39,910 nt of DNA, taken from NCBI GenBank assembly GCA_964598695.1, contig CAZRDB010000020.1, forward strand, positions 1 through 39,910, given 5' to 3'. Source of the stretch: CAZRDB01 sp964598695 (lineage in GTDB: Bacteria > Armatimonadota > Zipacnadia > UBA1398). Shown here one piece after another: positions 7,780-16,731 of this stretch. The translations under genes were made by a program, and so were the position numbers. The notes under the pieces are model-generated. The model made no database searches. It was not told the origin of the DNA and worked only from the letters and a program-made list of their open reading frames with translations. The stretch's first letter is position 1. Every line of letters starts with the position of its first letter.

Positions 7780-10700
7780 ATGCCTGCCGACCGCCTGGAC
7801 CTCCACGCTCTCCGCGCCCTTCCTCCCGAGCACAGCGACCCCGCGTTCGCGGTCGACCGCCTCACCGGCCGGCGCGACCCGATCGTCGTCTCGCGGCGCG
7901 ACTTCTTCGGCCTCGGCGGCGCCTCCGTCGTCGCGGCCACCTCGCTCGGCCGGGGCGCGCAGTCGGCCTGGCTCGGCCCCTTCACCGTGGCCGAGCGCGG
8001 CGGTTGCGTCGCCTTCGCGCTCGAGGGCCTGGAGCGTTGGGTGATCGACCCGTCGCTCTTCGCGGGCGAGGCGCGTCTCACGCTCGAACGTCCGGGATCC
8101 ACCGGCTACCGTCTGTCGCTCGTGGGCGCTCGGTACCCGGGCACAGACCTGCCCGCCGACTTCGCCTGCGAGCTGCAGCCCGCGCTGCTCGGCTGGCGGA
8201 TGGAGCTGCACCTGGCGCTCGGCGACCTGCGCTGCGCGGCCCCGTTCGAGCGATGGCTGATGGGTCGCGAGCCGGCCTGCGGGATCGCGCGGCTCCCGGC
8301 GACCCAGTGCGCCTTCGGTCGCGCGCGGCTACGGCTCGAGGGGACCGCCGACGGCCGGTACTGGCCGAACGGCGGGCTCGAGCTGCAAGGCCGCGGTCTG
8401 GCGCAGCTCGATCACGACGGCGCCGCCTGCGACTCCGATCGTGTGCACATCGCGCCGCTGACCCGCGGGGCCTCGAGCGTCCTCGAGGAGCCCGATGCCC
8501 GGCGCACGCTCCTCAGCCTCGAGCGAGGCGCGCATGCCTGGGGCGGGCTCACGCTGCCGCCCACCGACGGCTGCGGCTCCCTGCGCGCGGGCGAGCGAGC
8601 TTTCGAGATCGCGCGGGTCGAGGCAGGCGAATCGGGCGCGGCCGCCTTGCTGTTCGAGGGCGCGGACGAGGACCCCGACCTCGTCTACACGCCCGGCCCC
8701 CACCTGCGCGGGCCCGACGACGAGCCGGCGACCGTGCCGCTCCGGGAGGCGCGTCTCGCGGAGACGCTCGCCGGCGTCGGGGCGGGGCACGCCGCGCTTG
8801 TGGCGCGCCTGCCGCGGGAGCCGTTCTGGGTCCGCGGCGAAGGTCTGGGTCTACGTCTGGCCGACGCCGAGGGCGATGCGGCCTTCGCGCTCTCGGCCCG
8901 CGGTGGCCAGACCGAGAGCCTGCGGCTCTCGCCCGGCCTGCGTGGCTGGCACGCGCCGTTGGCCGGCGCGGTCTCGGGGACCGCGCCGGCGCCCGAGGGC
9001 GCCCGCATCGACCTCGTCTCCTTTGCGCAGTCCCGTGAGACGCCGACCCGTCGGGTTGACCCGGCGCGACGCGCGCCAGGCTCACGGGGTCCCGTCGCGC
9101 GCGACCCGGAGGTGAAGGTGGAGCCCGGGGCGCTCCGGCCGGGCCGGCGGCTTGCTCCGGCGGACCGCGAGCGGTTGGTCGCGGGCCTCGCGATGGAGCA
9201 GTGGACGCTGGACGCCGTGCGGCCGGCCGACCTGCTCGCGCTGACCTTCGAGTTCCGCAACCTGATGGTCGATGCGCAAGCGAAGCCGGCCGTCCTGAAG
9301 CGGATCAAGCCGGCGGCCGAGACCTGGGTGATCGTCCACTTCCCACCGCAGCACATCGGCGAGGAGGCGTTCTTCGAAGCCGACCCGGGCTTCGTGGTCA
9401 CCAACCCGGAGGACCCGGACTACGGCAAGGGCACGCTGGAGCCCACGGCGCTGCCCGTCCGCTCGCGCCTCTCGGGCCCGAGCCGCATCGCGTTCCGGAT
9501 CCCGAAGTCGGTCGCCACGATCCCGTACTCGCTCGAGGGTCTGCTCGACTGGAGCCGGTTCGAGCTGTCGGTCGGTCCGGCCGCCGCGCCGCCGCCCGTG
9601 CCTGCCTCGATCGGCGACGTGACCGATGCCGGCCTGATTCAGGTCGAGGCCAGGCCGGTGGGCGTCGTGCGGGAAGGCGGGATGGCCCGCCTGCCGTCGC
9701 TGGCCGATGCGAGGCGGATGCTCGACGAGGTTGCTTCGGTCTCGGAGCTGGAGGTGACCTTCGGGGCGGCGGAGGCGGCTGCACGGGACCCGCTCGGGCC
9801 GCCGCTCGAGACCGAGACCGCGTTGGAGATCCCCTACCGCCTGACCGTCTCCCCCCATCGGTTCGCGGGCTGGGCCCACCGCTCGGACGCCGCGACGCGC
9901 GAGGGATGGACCGAGCTGTGGCACACGCGGCTGGGCGTTCGGACCTCGAAGGGCCACGTCTACGACAGCCACTGGGAGTTCGCCCCGGGGGAGAACGGGC
10001 TTCGCGTCGTCGATGAGTCGGTCGGCGAGCTGTCGAGCGATCGGCTGCGCACGCTCCGCGCGATCTGGTCGCCCGACGCCGGCGCCAAGAGCACCGTCCG
10101 GCCCGACGACGAATCGTCACCCTTCCGGATGTCGCTTTCGCCGTGCGACCGCCACGAGCTGGTGTGGCTGACCTCGCGCGTCTCCGATTCCCGCACGCGG
10201 TTCGTCCGCACCGATCGGCTGATGCTCAGCAGCCTGGGCGGCTGGATCGACTGCCGCTATGCCGACGAGCCACCCGCCCAGATGAGCCTCGAGGAGTGGC
10301 GTCACCAGGCGACGATGGGGCGCGACCAGTACGTGCGGGTGGTCACGAAGGGCTACCTCTTCCCGTTCGGCCACCGCGCCTCGCTCGTGAAGGTGACGGA
10401 GCGCAAGTTCCAGCCGACCCCCGATCGCTCGGGGACGATGGCGGTTCTGCGGCAGCGGATGTACATCATCGTGCGGCAGCCCGAGCGCCTCTACGGGGCT
10501 TCCGGGTTCAAGGACGACGGCAAGTCGGTCGACCGCCAGATGCCGTTCGTGCGGGTGCGGATCCACACGCGGGTGACGCCGAACATCAACCCGCCGAGCG
10601 GCTCCTACGCTCCGGGGCTGGCGACGATGGAGGCGTTCTGCCCCGGGGTCGGTGCGAGCGACTTCCTGTTCCACCTCTCGGCCGAGGACGTGATGGGCAA

Positions 10701-12474
10701 CGTCTCGGAGTTCACCGCCCCTCTCGTGTTCGTCTCGAGCGTGAAGTCCGACAGCGCCGCGGCGATGGGGTCGGTGGCGGGCCAGTACGCCAAGGAGGAC
10801 CGGCGGAGGCGCCCGTGGGCCGGCCAGAAGGTGGCGTTGGCGGAAGCGGATTCGCCGACGTCCGAGGACACGACACTCGAGACGCATCGGATCGGCTTCG
10901 CGGCTTTCGTGCCCGCGCAGAACGTCGCGCTGCCGCCCGACCAGCCGCGCTTCCTGCCCCTCGTGACCGAGGCCGAGGTGGGAATCCCCGCGTTGGCGCA
11001 GCTCACCGGGGCGAGCCACCAGCCGGTCGTCCGCTACAACGCGACCTACCTCGCGAGCGGCTTCGACCCCGGGACCAACAAGGCGGGCATGTTCGCCGAC
11101 ATCGACCCGGCCTCAGGGCCTCCGGCGTTCCGGTTCCCGGCCGAGATGGCGGGGGCTTTGGTCGCGCCCAGCGCCAGCATCAGCGGCCTGTCGCGCATCT
11201 ATGGCCCGACCGCGGGCGATGTGGGGCTGCTCACCGCCGGCACGTTCAAGCCGTCGCAGTTCCTCGACCAAAGCGCGCAGATCTTCGGCTGCATCCCGCT
11301 TGCCTCGATCATCGCCGAGGTGTTCGGCGGGGAGCGCGTGCCGGGGATCACCTCCGAGGTGGAACGCGACACGGCAGGGCTGCCCACGGCGATCCGGAGC
11401 CGGTTCGACTGGAATCCGGACGTACAGCCATTCGACCCCTTCTTCAAGCCGCACGGCTCGGCCGAACTCAACATGCGCGGAGAGATGACGACGCCGATCG
11501 CTCCCTCCGGTGCGCCCGGGAAGCCAACCTACTCGCTTCGGACGACGCTGCGTGAGTTCGACATCGATCTCTACGGGTTCATCATCGCGGAGTTCGAGTC
11601 GCTCGAGTTCGTCAGCCGGAGCGAGCACAAGCCCGACACGATCGTGAAGATCCGGGACGTGCGCTTCGGCGGCCCCCTCACCTTCCTGAACCCGTTGCGC
11701 GACTTCCTCGGCGGCTCGGCCTTCACCGACGGTCCCGGCCTCGACATCAGCCCGGCCGGGGTGACGGTCAGCTACTCGATCGCGATCCCCACGGTGGCCG
11801 TCGGCGCCTTCAGTCTGCAGAACCTGAAGCTCTCGGGCGCGCTGTCGATTCCCTTCGACGGCACGCCGCTCGGCTTCCGGTTCGCCTTCTGCGAGCGGCA
11901 CGACCCGTTCCTCGTGACGGTCAGCCTCTTCGGCGGCGGCGGCTTCTTCGCGCTCACCCTGTACCCGAAGAAGGAACTCATCAAGATCGAGGGCTCGCTG
12001 GAGTTCGGCGCCTGCGTCGCGCTCAACCTGGGCGTCGCGAGCGGCGCGGCCTACATCATGGCCGGGATCTACTTCGCCTGGCAGGACAGCAAGGCGGCGT
12101 TCTCCGGTTACCTCCGTGCGGGTGGTAGCCTGAGCGTGCTGGGGCTGATCACGATCAGCGCCGAGTTCTACATGTCGCTCAACTACGATGACGGCCGGGT
12201 CTGGGGCCAGGCCTCGCTGACGGTCGAGGTCGAGGTCCTGTTCTTCAGCAAGACGGTGTGCATCACCGTCGAGCGGGAGTTCGCGGGGGGCGGCACCGCG
12301 CTCCTCGAGCAGGAGGTGCAGGTCGCCGCGCTTCCGAGCGTCCTGCCCGGCCTGCTGGCCGCGCCCCCGCCCGCGATGGGCGTGCGCGAGGCCGTCTCGA
12401 TGCGCAGGCCCGTGCGGATCCGGGAGTCCCTCACGCCCGAGGACTGGGGCGCCTATTGCGCGGCGTTCGCCTAG
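7780..12474 (+). CDS. Giant Tat-exported protein of unknown function (1564 residues), first gene of a pair
   Basis: I do not recognise a named family. The ATG at 7780 follows GAAGGGGG by 6 nt. A twin-arginine motif S38-R39-R40-D-F-F with a following hydrophobic stretch (about 42-62) indicates export of the folded protein through Tat. The motif is preceded by a 37-residue extension, longer than usual. The rest is beta-rich with no transmembrane domain and no repeat that I can name. Charged conserved-looking blocks include 'GYLFPFGHRASLVKVTERKF' at about 870-890. Residues about 1370-1510 are Gly-rich with alternating hydrophobic/polar strands ('LFGGGGFFAL', 'GYLRAGGSLSVLGL', 'SLTVEVEVLFF'), which suggests a beta-barrel or beta-sandwich. 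Only 45 bp separate it from the second giant gene, so they form an operon and probably a complex. Enzyme, surface or injection-machine roles are all untested. Being real coding DNA is certain from length and composition. Confidence 0.8.
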   Translation: MPADRLDLHALRALPPEHSDPAFAVDRLTGRRDPIVVSRRDFFGLGGASVVAATSLGRGAQSAWLGPFTVAERGGCVAFALEGLERWVIDPSLFAGEARLTLERPGSTGYRLSLVGARYPGTDLPADFACELQPALLGWRMELHLALGDLRCAAPFERWLMGREPACGIARLPATQCAFGRARLRLEGTADGRYWPNGGLELQGRGLAQLDHDGAACDSDRVHIAPLTRGASSVLEEPDARRTLLSLERGAHAWGGLTLPPTDGCGSLRAGERAFEIARVEAGESGAAALLFEGADEDPDLVYTPGPHLRGPDDEPATVPLREARLAETLAGVGAGHAALVARLPREPFWVRGEGLGLRLADAEGDAAFALSARGGQTESLRLSPGLRGWHAPLAGAVSGTAPAPEGARIDLVSFAQSRETPTRRVDPARRAPGSRGPVARDPEVKVEPGALRPGRRLAPADRERLVAGLAMEQWTLDAVRPADLLALTFEFRNLMVDAQAKPAVLKRIKPAAETWVIVHFPPQHIGEEAFFEADPGFVVTNPEDPDYGKGTLEPTALPVRSRLSGPSRIAFRIPKSVATIPYSLEGLLDWSRFELSVGPAAAPPPVPASIGDVTDAGLIQVEARPVGVVREGGMARLPSLADARRMLDEVASVSELEVTFGAAEAAARDPLGPPLETETALEIPYRLTVSPHRFAGWAHRSDAATREGWTELWHTRLGVRTSKGHVYDSHWEFAPGENGLRVVDESVGELSSDRLRTLRAIWSPDAGAKSTVRPDDESSPFRMSLSPCDRHELVWLTSRVSDSRTRFVRTDRLMLSSLGGWIDCRYADEPPAQMSLEEWRHQATMGRDQYVRVVTKGYLFPFGHRASLVKVTERKFQPTPDRSGTMAVLRQRMYIIVRQPERLYGASGFKDDGKSVDRQMPFVRVRIHTRVTPNINPPSGSYAPGLATMEAFCPGVGASDFLFHLSAEDVMGNVSEFTAPLVFVSSVKSDSAAAMGSVAGQYAKEDRRRRPWAGQKVALAEADSPTSEDTTLETHRIGFAAFVPAQNVALPPDQPRFLPLVTEAEVGIPALAQLTGASHQPVVRYNATYLASGFDPGTNKAGMFADIDPASGPPAFRFPAEMAGALVAPSASISGLSRIYGPTAGDVGLLTAGTFKPSQFLDQSAQIFGCIPLASIIAEVFGGERVPGITSEVERDTAGLPTAIRSRFDWNPDVQPFDPFFKPHGSAELNMRGEMTTPIAPSGAPGKPTYSLRTTLREFDIDLYGFIIAEFESLEFVSRSEHKPDTIVKIRDVRFGGPLTFLNPLRDFLGGSAFTDGPGLDISPAGVTVSYSIAIPTVAVGAFSLQNLKLSGALSIPFDGTPLGFRFAFCERHDPFLVTVSLFGGGGFFALTLYPKKELIKIEGSLEFGACVALNLGVASGAAYIMAGIYFAWQDSKAAFSGYLRAGGSLSVLGLITISAEFYMSLNYDDGRVWGQASLTVEVEVLFFSKTVCITVEREFAGGGTALLEQEVQVAALPSVLPGLLAAPPPAMGVREAVSMRRPVRIRESLTPEDWGAYCAAFA

Positions 12475-12519
12475 CGAGAGGACCGGAGCGGCGCCCCTCG
12501 TGGCGGAAGGAGACAGCCG

Positions 12520-15500
12520 ATGGCCCAGCAGACGATCAAGTGGACCGCACTGCCGAACGGTCAGGCCGATGGCACGCTGCGCCTGTCGGTCTTCGTCACG
12601 CCCACGCTGACCGCGGTGGGCGACGCGACGCTGGAGGGTTTCCCGGACTTCCTCGACTGGCCCGCCCGCATGGCGGCGGCGCGGTTCCGGGTGCGGTTCG
12701 GAGGCGCGACCCCGCTCGAGGCCACGCGCGTCAGCCCGGACCCCGACCCGCTGGACAGTGGTCTCTGGACGGCGATCTTCCGCCCCTCGACGCTCGTGAA
12801 GTCGGCGCTGCCCCCGCTGCGTCTGAGCGACCGGATCGGCAGCTTCTCGGTGCGCGACGTGACGGCCTCGATCGAAGACCTGGTCTCGGCCGTGGGCCTC
12901 GATTCCCCGACGGAGCCTCCGCTGCTCCGCGCCGACGAGGGCCTCACGCGGGCGCGCCTCGATCGGCCGCTGCGCCGGGTCGACAGGTCACTNNNNNNNN
13001 NNTCACGCGCCGCGGGCGCCGCGACCGAGAAGAAGGCCTCGTCGCCCCGCCTCGACAGCGCCCTGCGGCTCCGGGAGGGCCTCCGGCGCGTCGCCCCAGG
13101 TGATGCGGGCCCCTCCGTCGGCAGCGTCAGCGCGGTTGAGCGGCGCACGGATATCCGTCTGGCGGCCGACGCGCGTCTCGATGTCGCCCGGGTGAGTGCC
13201 GAGTTCTCGCGGGCACGGCGGTTCCACATGCCGGTGCTGGAGGGGAAGCCACCCCGCCTCGGCGCGAAGGACCTGATCGCGGCGCTCAAGCGGATCGACT
13301 TCCACGAGATCGTCTCGGCCCTGGGCCGGTATCCCCGGCTGCTGCGGCGGCTGGGGCTCGTGGTCGACCTGGAGGTGCCGGCCGCGGGCGTCCCGGCGAA
13401 CTCGGTGGTCGCGGTCGAGGTCGACTGGACGCCGAGCGTGGCAACCGACCAAGCCTTCCCGTGGACCCGCTGCCGCACGGGCGGTCCGCAGGGCTTCGCG
13501 GCGGCCCCGCGCGATGCGGACGCCGGCGACCTCGCCGACGGAATGCTGAAGCTCGGCGACCCCGACCGCTTCGACCTGATCCAGATCGACGTCGACTCGG
13601 CCGCGATGCAGGTGATGGCGCAGCAGGGCGAGGGCGAGGACGCACCGGTGCCCTCCCTCCGCTCGACGGGCCTCGCCGTGGCCAAGGTCGATCGCGCGGC
13701 CTACCTGGCCCTCACGCTCAACCGCCAGTTCTCGCTCGAGAACCTCGTGCTGGTGAGCGCGGCGGCGACCGGCGCGGGGGCGCCCCCGCCGCTTGCGGCG
13801 CCGGAGGTGCTCTACGCCGCCGACCTCGTGCGCGGGTACCGCATGGACATCCGCGACGAGGAGACCGGGGTGTGGCACTCGCTGTGCCGGCGGGTCGGGA
13901 CCTACCGCGTCGCGGGCCACTCGGGCGATCTCCGGCTCGAGGACGAGGGCTGGGCCTCCTCGGCGGTGACCAAGCCGAGCGGCCCGGACTCCGACGAGGT
14001 GCTGGTCCACGAGATCCTCTTCCGCTGGGAGGGCTGGAGTCTCGTCGCGCCCCGCCCGGGCAAGCCGGTGCAGGCCGAGGGCGTGCCCGACGGCGATGTG
14101 CGCTTCGGCCTCGATGTCGCCTTCGCCCCGCCGGAGGGCTCGCTGCCGCGCTTGCGTTTCGGCAAGGAGTACCGGGTGCGTGCGCGCGCGGTCGACCTCG
14201 CGGGCAACGGCGTGCCCTACACGAGTGGAGACGATTCGCAGGCGAGCGAGGTCGAGCGCTACAGCCGCCATGAGCCGGTCGCGGCGCCGGTGCTCACCCC
14301 GCGCGAGAGCCTCCTGCCGAAGCCGGGGGAGTCGCTCGAGCGCCTGGTGATCCGCAGCTACAACGACGCCCCGGCGAAGGACGCCACCCAGTGCAAGGAG
14401 CAGGCGGAGCGCCACGTCGCGCCGCCGCGGGTCTCGCAGCAGATGGCCGAGCAGCACGGGATGTTCGACGGCCCCAACGGGCTTCGCGGCGACGCGGCCA
14501 CGTGGAAGATGCTGCTCGACCACGACGAGATCCCGCCCGAGGTGGATCCGGCGGAGCAGCAGAAGCTCGTCTACCTCCCCGACCCGCTCGCCTACGGCGC
14601 CGCGCTGCGTTACGTGCCGCCGCCGAACGCGAAGCCGCGCACGGGCGAGACCTACACCTTCCGGCCCCCGGCGGGGACTGTGCTGCAGATCCGGACGCCG
14701 TACGGGACCGACGCCAACCTGCTGCACATCCCGTTCCGCGGAAGCTGGCCCGAGAGGCAGCCCTTCCGCATTCGGATCTTCGAGCCGACCGACGGCGCCG
14801 ACCAGCCGTACTTCGAGGAAGCCAAGCGGATCCTGCACGTACCGCTCGAGAAGGGCGAGATGGCGGAGATGTGGGTGAGCTGCTATCCCGAGCCGGCCGA
14901 GTCCACGCCTCACGGGCTGTGGCGGATGATGGCGGCCGATGTCGCCCGCGCATCGCTTGCCCGGGCGCGCAAGCCGCTCTCGTCGGTCCGGCAGCTCACG
15001 GCGAAGATGGGGCGCGCGTACGCCGTGGACGATTGGTCGCGTGAGGCCCGGCTCGAGCCCGAGGAGGTCGCGCGGCTCGAGACCCTGGGCGTCCACCTCT
15101 CCGCCGGCCTTCACTGGATGGTGACGCCCTACCGCAAGCTCACGCTGGTACACGCGACGCAGCAGCCGCTCGTCGCGCCCGACCTCGTGGCCACCAAGAT
15201 CGGCATCCTCCGCGGCTACGGCAGCACGTGGGCCTCGATCGACCACGACGGCCCCATCGCCATCAGTGGCCGGAGCACGGCGAAGGTCGCGATTCGCGCC
15301 GAGTGGACCGACCTCTTCGACACCGGGGAGGATGACGATCAGCCCCGCAAGCTCCAGGCTCGCGCCGTGCTCCCCGACCGCATGGTCGAGCCCACCGACT
15401 CGGAGTTCACCGTCTCGGGCCGCCAGACCCGGCAGAACTTCGGCGACACCCGCCACCGGCTGGTGACCTACACGGCGGTCGCCACCTCGCGCTTTCGCGA

Positions 15501-16662
15501 GTACTTCGATGTCTCGCGGATCGACGCCGGCCAGCTCGAGATCACCCGCGCGGGAACGCCGGCGGCGGTCCATGTGCCGAGCACCGCGCGGCCGCCGGCG
15601 CCTCGCGTGCACAGCGTGCTGCCGGCCTTCGGCTGGCAGCGGATCGGTGCGGCGGCCTCGCCGGCCCCGCCCTCGACCGTGGCTCCCGGCGCCGCGAAGC
15701 CACCCATCGGGGGCGCGACCGCGGTCGGCAGGCAGCGCGCGGTCCGTCCGCCGCGCGACATCCGCATGCCGGCCGGGATCGCCACGGCCAGCCGTCGGGA
15801 GGGCGGCGGGCTTCGGGTCTACCTCGAGCGGCCGTGGTTCGCCTCGGGGGAGGACGAGATGCTGGGCGTGGTGCTCGCCACGCCCCGGGCCGACGGCGGC
15901 CGCAACCGCAACGTCGGGGTCGCGCCCAGTCCCGCGCCGATCACTCGCTGGGGGAGCGACCCACTGTGGGTCGGAGCCCCGATCGAGGGCCTCCCGGCCC
16001 CGGAGGACTTCCTTCTCGCGACCGACGGGGCGGAGGGTCTCGCGACCGCCGAGGATCCCGAGGGCCCCACGGTCTCGGTGGTGGGCCATCCCGTCGCCTA
16101 CGACCCGGTCCGACGCCTGTGGTTCGCCGACATCCAGGTCGACACCCACGGCGCCTACTGGCCGTTCATCCGTCTGGCGCTGGCCCGGTTCCAGCCCTAC
16201 TCCATCGCCGGCGTGCATCTCTCGCCGATCGTGGTCGCCGACTTCGCGCAGCTCCCGCCGGAGCGGTACGCGACGATCGGGCTCGACGCCAAGGACGCGG
16301 CAAAGGTCACGGTGAGCGTCTCGGGCCCCACCTACCGCCACCAGACGCTCACCAGCCGGATGGAGGTTACCGTCGAGCAGCGGAGCGCGGCAGGCGGCGA
16401 CCTCGGGTGGATCCCCGCCGCCGACGAGCCGGTGGTGCTCGAGAACGCCGGGAAGGGGACGGAGGGCTCTTGGAGCGGCACGGTCACGTTGCCGGCCGCG
16501 CGCACGGCGCGCCCGTTCCGCCTGGTCGTGCGTGAGTACGAGGTGCTGCTCGCCGATGGCGCGCCGGAGCACACCGCGCCGACCATCGCCGCCGTCGGAC
16601 CGCTCGACAGTCACCCGGAGCCTCGGCTGGTGTACGCCGACGTGCTGCCCGTGGAGGGCTAG
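12520..16662 (+). CDS. Second giant protein of the pair (about 1380 residues), unknown; contains an assembly gap
   Basis: The ATG at 12520 has GGAAGGAG a few bases upstream and lies 45 bp after the first giant gene. No signal peptide, Tat motif or membrane segment is seen, in contrast to its partner. The protein begins 'AQQTIKWTALPNGQADG' and is mostly beta-strand. One segment, 'FGKEYRVRARAVDLAGNG' (about residues 545-565), looks like a fibronectin-type or Ig-like sandwich strand pattern. Later blocks include 'YRKLTLVHATQQPL' and 'YTAVATSRFREYF'. Pro/Ala-rich linkers occur near residues 1025-1080. Residues 158-161 fall in ten N, and an unknown number of residues may be missing there, although the frame is open on both sides. 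Function is not known. The tight operon suggests it works with the Tat substrate, possibly by riding with it through Tat or by acting inside the cell. It is convergent with the sialidase gene, 69 bp away. Confidence 0.75.
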   Translation: MAQQTIKWTALPNGQADGTLRLSVFVTPTLTAVGDATLEGFPDFLDWPARMAAARFRVRFGGATPLEATRVSPDPDPLDSGLWTAIFRPSTLVKSALPPLRLSDRIGSFSVRDVTASIEDLVSAVGLDSPTEPPLLRADEGLTRARLDRPLRRVDRSXXXXSRAAGAATEKKASSPRLDSALRLREGLRRVAPGDAGPSVGSVSAVERRTDIRLAADARLDVARVSAEFSRARRFHMPVLEGKPPRLGAKDLIAALKRIDFHEIVSALGRYPRLLRRLGLVVDLEVPAAGVPANSVVAVEVDWTPSVATDQAFPWTRCRTGGPQGFAAAPRDADAGDLADGMLKLGDPDRFDLIQIDVDSAAMQVMAQQGEGEDAPVPSLRSTGLAVAKVDRAAYLALTLNRQFSLENLVLVSAAATGAGAPPPLAAPEVLYAADLVRGYRMDIRDEETGVWHSLCRRVGTYRVAGHSGDLRLEDEGWASSAVTKPSGPDSDEVLVHEILFRWEGWSLVAPRPGKPVQAEGVPDGDVRFGLDVAFAPPEGSLPRLRFGKEYRVRARAVDLAGNGVPYTSGDDSQASEVERYSRHEPVAAPVLTPRESLLPKPGESLERLVIRSYNDAPAKDATQCKEQAERHVAPPRVSQQMAEQHGMFDGPNGLRGDAATWKMLLDHDEIPPEVDPAEQQKLVYLPDPLAYGAALRYVPPPNAKPRTGETYTFRPPAGTVLQIRTPYGTDANLLHIPFRGSWPERQPFRIRIFEPTDGADQPYFEEAKRILHVPLEKGEMAEMWVSCYPEPAESTPHGLWRMMAADVARASLARARKPLSSVRQLTAKMGRAYAVDDWSREARLEPEEVARLETLGVHLSAGLHWMVTPYRKLTLVHATQQPLVAPDLVATKIGILRGYGSTWASIDHDGPIAISGRSTAKVAIRAEWTDLFDTGEDDDQPRKLQARAVLPDRMVEPTDSEFTVSGRQTRQNFGDTRHRLVTYTAVATSRFREYFDVSRIDAGQLEITRAGTPAAVHVPSTARPPAPRVHSVLPAFGWQRIGAAASPAPPSTVAPGAAKPPIGGATAVGRQRAVRPPRDIRMPAGIATASRREGGGLRVYLERPWFASGEDEMLGVVLATPRADGGRNRNVGVAPSPAPITRWGSDPLWVGAPIEGLPAPEDFLLATDGAEGLATAEDPEGPTVSVVGHPVAYDPVRRLWFADIQVDTHGAYWPFIRLALARFQPYSIAGVHLSPIVVADFAQLPPERYATIGLDAKDAAKVTVSVSGPTYRHQTLTSRMEVTVEQRSAAGGDLGWIPAADEPVVLENAGKGTEGSWSGTVTLPAARTARPFRLVVREYEVLLADGAPEHTAPTIAAVGPLDSHPEPRLVYADVLPVEG
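12993..13002. other. Assembly gap (10 N) inside the second giant gene
   Basis: Ten unknown bases. The left flank ends GGTCACT and the right flank begins TCACGCG, so both sides carry TCAC, and the two TCA codons are in the same frame 15 bases apart. The gap length may be a placeholder; true missing sequence could be longer, or the ends could overlap. Confidence 0.98.
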
Positions 16663-16731
16663 AGCGGCTCCCGAAAGTCCCCGCAGGTTGTCGCTCTTCG
16701 CTCCTGCGCGCGGGAACGTGCGAGAGCTTCT

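Noticed and set aside
13003..16614. 1203-codon open frame on the minus strand inside the second giant gene
   Set aside because: It lies fully antisense to the real gene; its Arg/Gly/Pro/Asp-rich translation without motifs or ribosome site is the usual product of high-GC codon bias.
16663..16731. Terminator between the second giant gene and the sialidase gene
   Set aside because: Only a 6-bp CGCAGG/CCTGCG stem with a 15-nt loop is seen (16682-16708); too weak to call.
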